From the NCBI GenBank assembly GCA_028455995.1, contig JABELC010000013.1, positions 310,001-374,000 of the forward strand: 64,000 nt of DNA. The letters are read 5' to 3'. A program made the position numbers and the translations under genes. The notes beneath the pieces are model-generated. The model had not been told where the DNA came from. It saw only the letters and a list, made by a program, of their open reading frames with translations, and did not search any database. This stretch comes from Scleromitrula shiraiana. Lineage: Eukaryota > Ascomycota > Leotiomycetes > Helotiales > Sclerotiniaceae. Every line of letters begins with the position of its first letter. Position 1 is the stretch's first letter. Of this stretch, positions 61,497-64,000 are shown piece after piece.

Positions 61497-63848
61497 ATGG
61501 TTGGTTCATATGTACAGCAGTACCCGACACATCAACTAATCCAGCCATAATAGTCGGACAAAGCTAGCTTTTTCGAGAAGCTCTATGCATTAAATGAATC
61601 AGATTCAGATGGTGAGCCTAACGAGGCACGCGAGTTCTTACAAAATTGTATAAAGCCCATTTTGTCTACAACTCAAGATCCAAGTTTAATACCACCTCCA
61701 CGGAAAATCCAAAGACCTTTCAAGAAAGTTCCTACTACTCAACGAAGTCACTCGGAACCAAAGCCTATCGTAAGTATAACGGAAGAAGCACCTGAACCTA
61801 TTCGCAAACGTTCTAGTCTTCGCAGTGAATCTCGTATATCAGTATCTGCTGGTAGTTCTTTTGAAAAGGAAACTTCATCACCTCTGAGAAGTGCAGACAG
61901 TATAAATACAAGACCAACGGCGGAACGACGTTCTATATCAAACCCGACATTGAATACACTTGTTCTCACCAATAGTACAGGAATTGCATCCATGCTTACC
62001 AAAAAACGAAAGAGGGAATCTACTATCAAGCTTGTCCCCGAGGCAGCTAGGATTTTCCAAGGATTAGAATTCTACTTTCTCCCAAATGATGATAAATCTC
62101 CAGTGAGACGTGCTCGTATTACCAAGGCGAGGGAACGAGGCGCTACGTGGACAAAAGAATGGACTCCGAAGACAACACATCTCATTGTAGATGACAGTCT
62201 GACAAAACAAGATGCCTTGCGATACTTTAAGCTTGAAGTTTTACCACCAGATATCATTGCGGTTAACATGAGTTACTTACTTGATTGTATTGAGTTTCAA
62301 CGACTCTTCGATCCGAACCAGAAGAGTTATCAAGTCAAGGATCCCGAGGCAGAAGCCGAGAAAGGACAAGCATCTATGCCAGTGGAGGTTGATAATTCCT
62401 CACAGTCGAAAGTTTCTCGGAGAAAACTTAATGGATGGGAGCCACAGAAGGAGACACCTCCCAGAAGTGTACCTTCAACCCAAACTGATCACCTTCAACA
62501 ACCTCCAGTAAGTCCTGAAATTGGCGATCAATCAGCTCTTGAAGGATTAAACCAGGACGAAACTTTGAAATCCAGGGGAAAAGAACCCGCGATGATAACA
62601 ACGAGTCAAGAATTTGGAATTCTCCAGGAGTTTATAGATCTTGCCAAGGAAACAGAAGATCTACCTCTAGAGGATGAGGACGCCACAAATGAGGTTGAAG
62701 ATCTCGACGAATCAGATGATAATGATGGCAGTAAATCACCTCTTAAAGCACCTTTATCACGCCGAGCAAAGGCACCTCGAGGAAAAGGTCTAAACCTAGC
62801 AAGCTTCCAATGCATGACGGGCGGAACAGCAATGACCAACCAACCCAACCCCAACGCCCATCTAATTGAAATCCTCCAACGAATGTCCGACTACTACCGC
62901 CGAACTGGCGACCAATGGCGCGAAAGATCCTACAAACTAGCCTGTGGCAAACTCCGTCGCGAGAACCGACCAATCTGCACCTACGACGACGCCATAGTCA
63001 TCCCCTCCATTGGGGCCTCCATAGCCGCCAAAATCGAAGAAATAAATTGCACCGGCCACCTCCGCAAACTCGAGCACGCCGAATCAGAAAACAACTACGA
63101 ATCGCTAACCCTCTTCATGGAAATCTACGGCGTAAACAAAGTGCAAGCCTCAAAATGGGTGCAACAAGGCCACCGTACCCTCGACGATCTCCTCAAAAAC
63201 GTCAAACTATCCCCCAATCAAATAGTAGGAATAACCCACTACGAAGATCTCCGCCAACGTATCCCCCGCGACGAAGTCGCCGCGCTAGGCGCCTATATCA
63301 AAGAAGCCGCCTCAAAAATCGACCCCAAAATCGAAATTATAATCGGAGGAAGCTATCGACGGGGCGCCAAAACCTCCGGCGATATCGATATCATCCTCAC
63401 GAAACCCAACACAAAATCTACCTCGGAACTAATGCCCCTCTTACACGCCCTCATCACCTCCCTCGAAAACAGCAATTTCCTCGTCGCCGCCCTCGCCGTC
63501 CCCCACAACGAAGACGGCTCCAAATGGCACGGCTGCTGCATCCTGCCCTCGCTCCCTAAACCGCGCCAAATATGGCGACGCATTGATTTCCTGCTTGTTC
63601 CGACGACGGAGATGGGTGCTGCGCTTATTTATTTTACGGGCGATGATGTGTTTAATAGGAGTTTGAGGCTGTTGGCGGGGAAGTTGGGGATGCGACTTAA
63701 TCAGAGGGGCTTGTATGCGGAGGTTATGAGGGGGAGGGGGAGGACGAAGGTTACGGAGGGGTCGCTGGTAGAGGGGGAGGATGAAAGGAGGATTTTTGGG
63801 GTGTTGGGGGTTCCTTGGAGGGAGCCGTGGGAGAGGGTTTTGTATTAG
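61497..63848 (+). CDS. POL4: family X DNA polymerase with BRCT domain (Pol4/Pol lambda-like)
   Basis: Fills gaps in non-homologous end joining and base excision repair in the nucleus. A 15 nt first exon (61497-61511, MVGSY) and a 42 nt intron (CTAAT branch, AATAG acceptor) lead into 61554-63848; together 769 residues. Exon 2 begins SDKASFFEKLYALNESDSDG; a stop lies directly before the acceptor, so the frame must be entered by splicing. The BRCT domain is at about 168-262 (TWTKEWTPKTTHLIVDD...LDCIEF). The 8 kDa/thumb region starts near 435 (ILQRMSDYYRRTGDQWRERS). The polymerase signature GGSYRRGAKTSGDIDII (about 601-617) has both catalytic Asp in GDID; the third Asp lies in WRRIDFLL near 680, followed by YFTGDDVFNRSLRLLA. 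The first exon is the least certain part. Confidence 0.92.
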
Positions 63849-64000
63849 AGGGTGGGCGTGGGGGTGAGGGGGATGGCGTTTGAGGGAGGTGGGAAGATTA
63901 ATGAATTGATTCATGATACACTACGCTATCATCTATTGCTGTCTGATTTCTGATGTGTTATTTTGAGTCTTCAAATCAAATCGAGGTAAAATTTACAATA

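Overview
The window looks like nuclear DNA of a filamentous ascomycete, most likely a leotiomycete near Botrytis/Sclerotinia. The basis is many short introns (about 42-80 nt) with GTAAGT/GTATGT donors, AT-rich intergenic DNA with simple repeats, and the character of the proteins. The species is an inference. Seventeen protein genes can be supported, one of them a decayed copy and one a frame-broken candidate. No tRNA, rRNA, CRISPR array or bacterial-style operon was seen.

Layout. 0-5.5 kb: an S-adenosylmethionine synthetase gene, then a broken FAD monooxygenase on the minus strand. 5.5-13.3 kb: a nearly 8 kb stretch without a convincing gene, holding a 535 bp fold-back element with 49 bp terminal inverted repeats. 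13.3-21 kb: a mucin-like single-pass membrane protein, the Dpb4/POLE3 histone-fold subunit, a Git1-type transporter and a minus-strand fatty-acid-hydroxylase-like membrane protein with degraded histidine boxes. 22.7-34.4 kb: a large alpha/beta hydrolase, a membrane-anchored CPHS glutaredoxin, a DHA1 drug transporter and an F-box-like protein of unknown role. 34.9-42.5 kb: a Lys/His-rich gene whose frame is broken, a long TTACTC microsatellite and an HXT-type hexose transporter. 42.6-56.9 kb: a dense block of housekeeping genes: CHD1 remodeler (-), RLI1/ABCE1 (+), PRP40 (-) and TRS65 (+). 57-64 kb: a second sugar transporter (-), a 2EXR-type protein (-) and a family X DNA polymerase (+).

The genes do not form one pathway. 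The CHD1-Prp40 region serves chromatin, splicing, ribosome recycling and Golgi traffic; CHD1/RLI1 and PRP40/TRS65 are head-to-head pairs, the latter separated by only 281 bp. Four different MFS transporters (phosphodiester type, drug type, two sugar types) make nutrient and toxicant transport the main accessory theme.

I did not find a clear new system. The best leads are the fold-back element, the run of three micro-exons at the start of RLI1, the degraded metal-binding boxes of the hydroxylase-like protein, the multiply broken monooxygenase, and a switch from C-rich to G-rich sense strand inside several genes. All exon borders were read by eye and checked by reading frame and family motifs; no alignment or RNA data was available.
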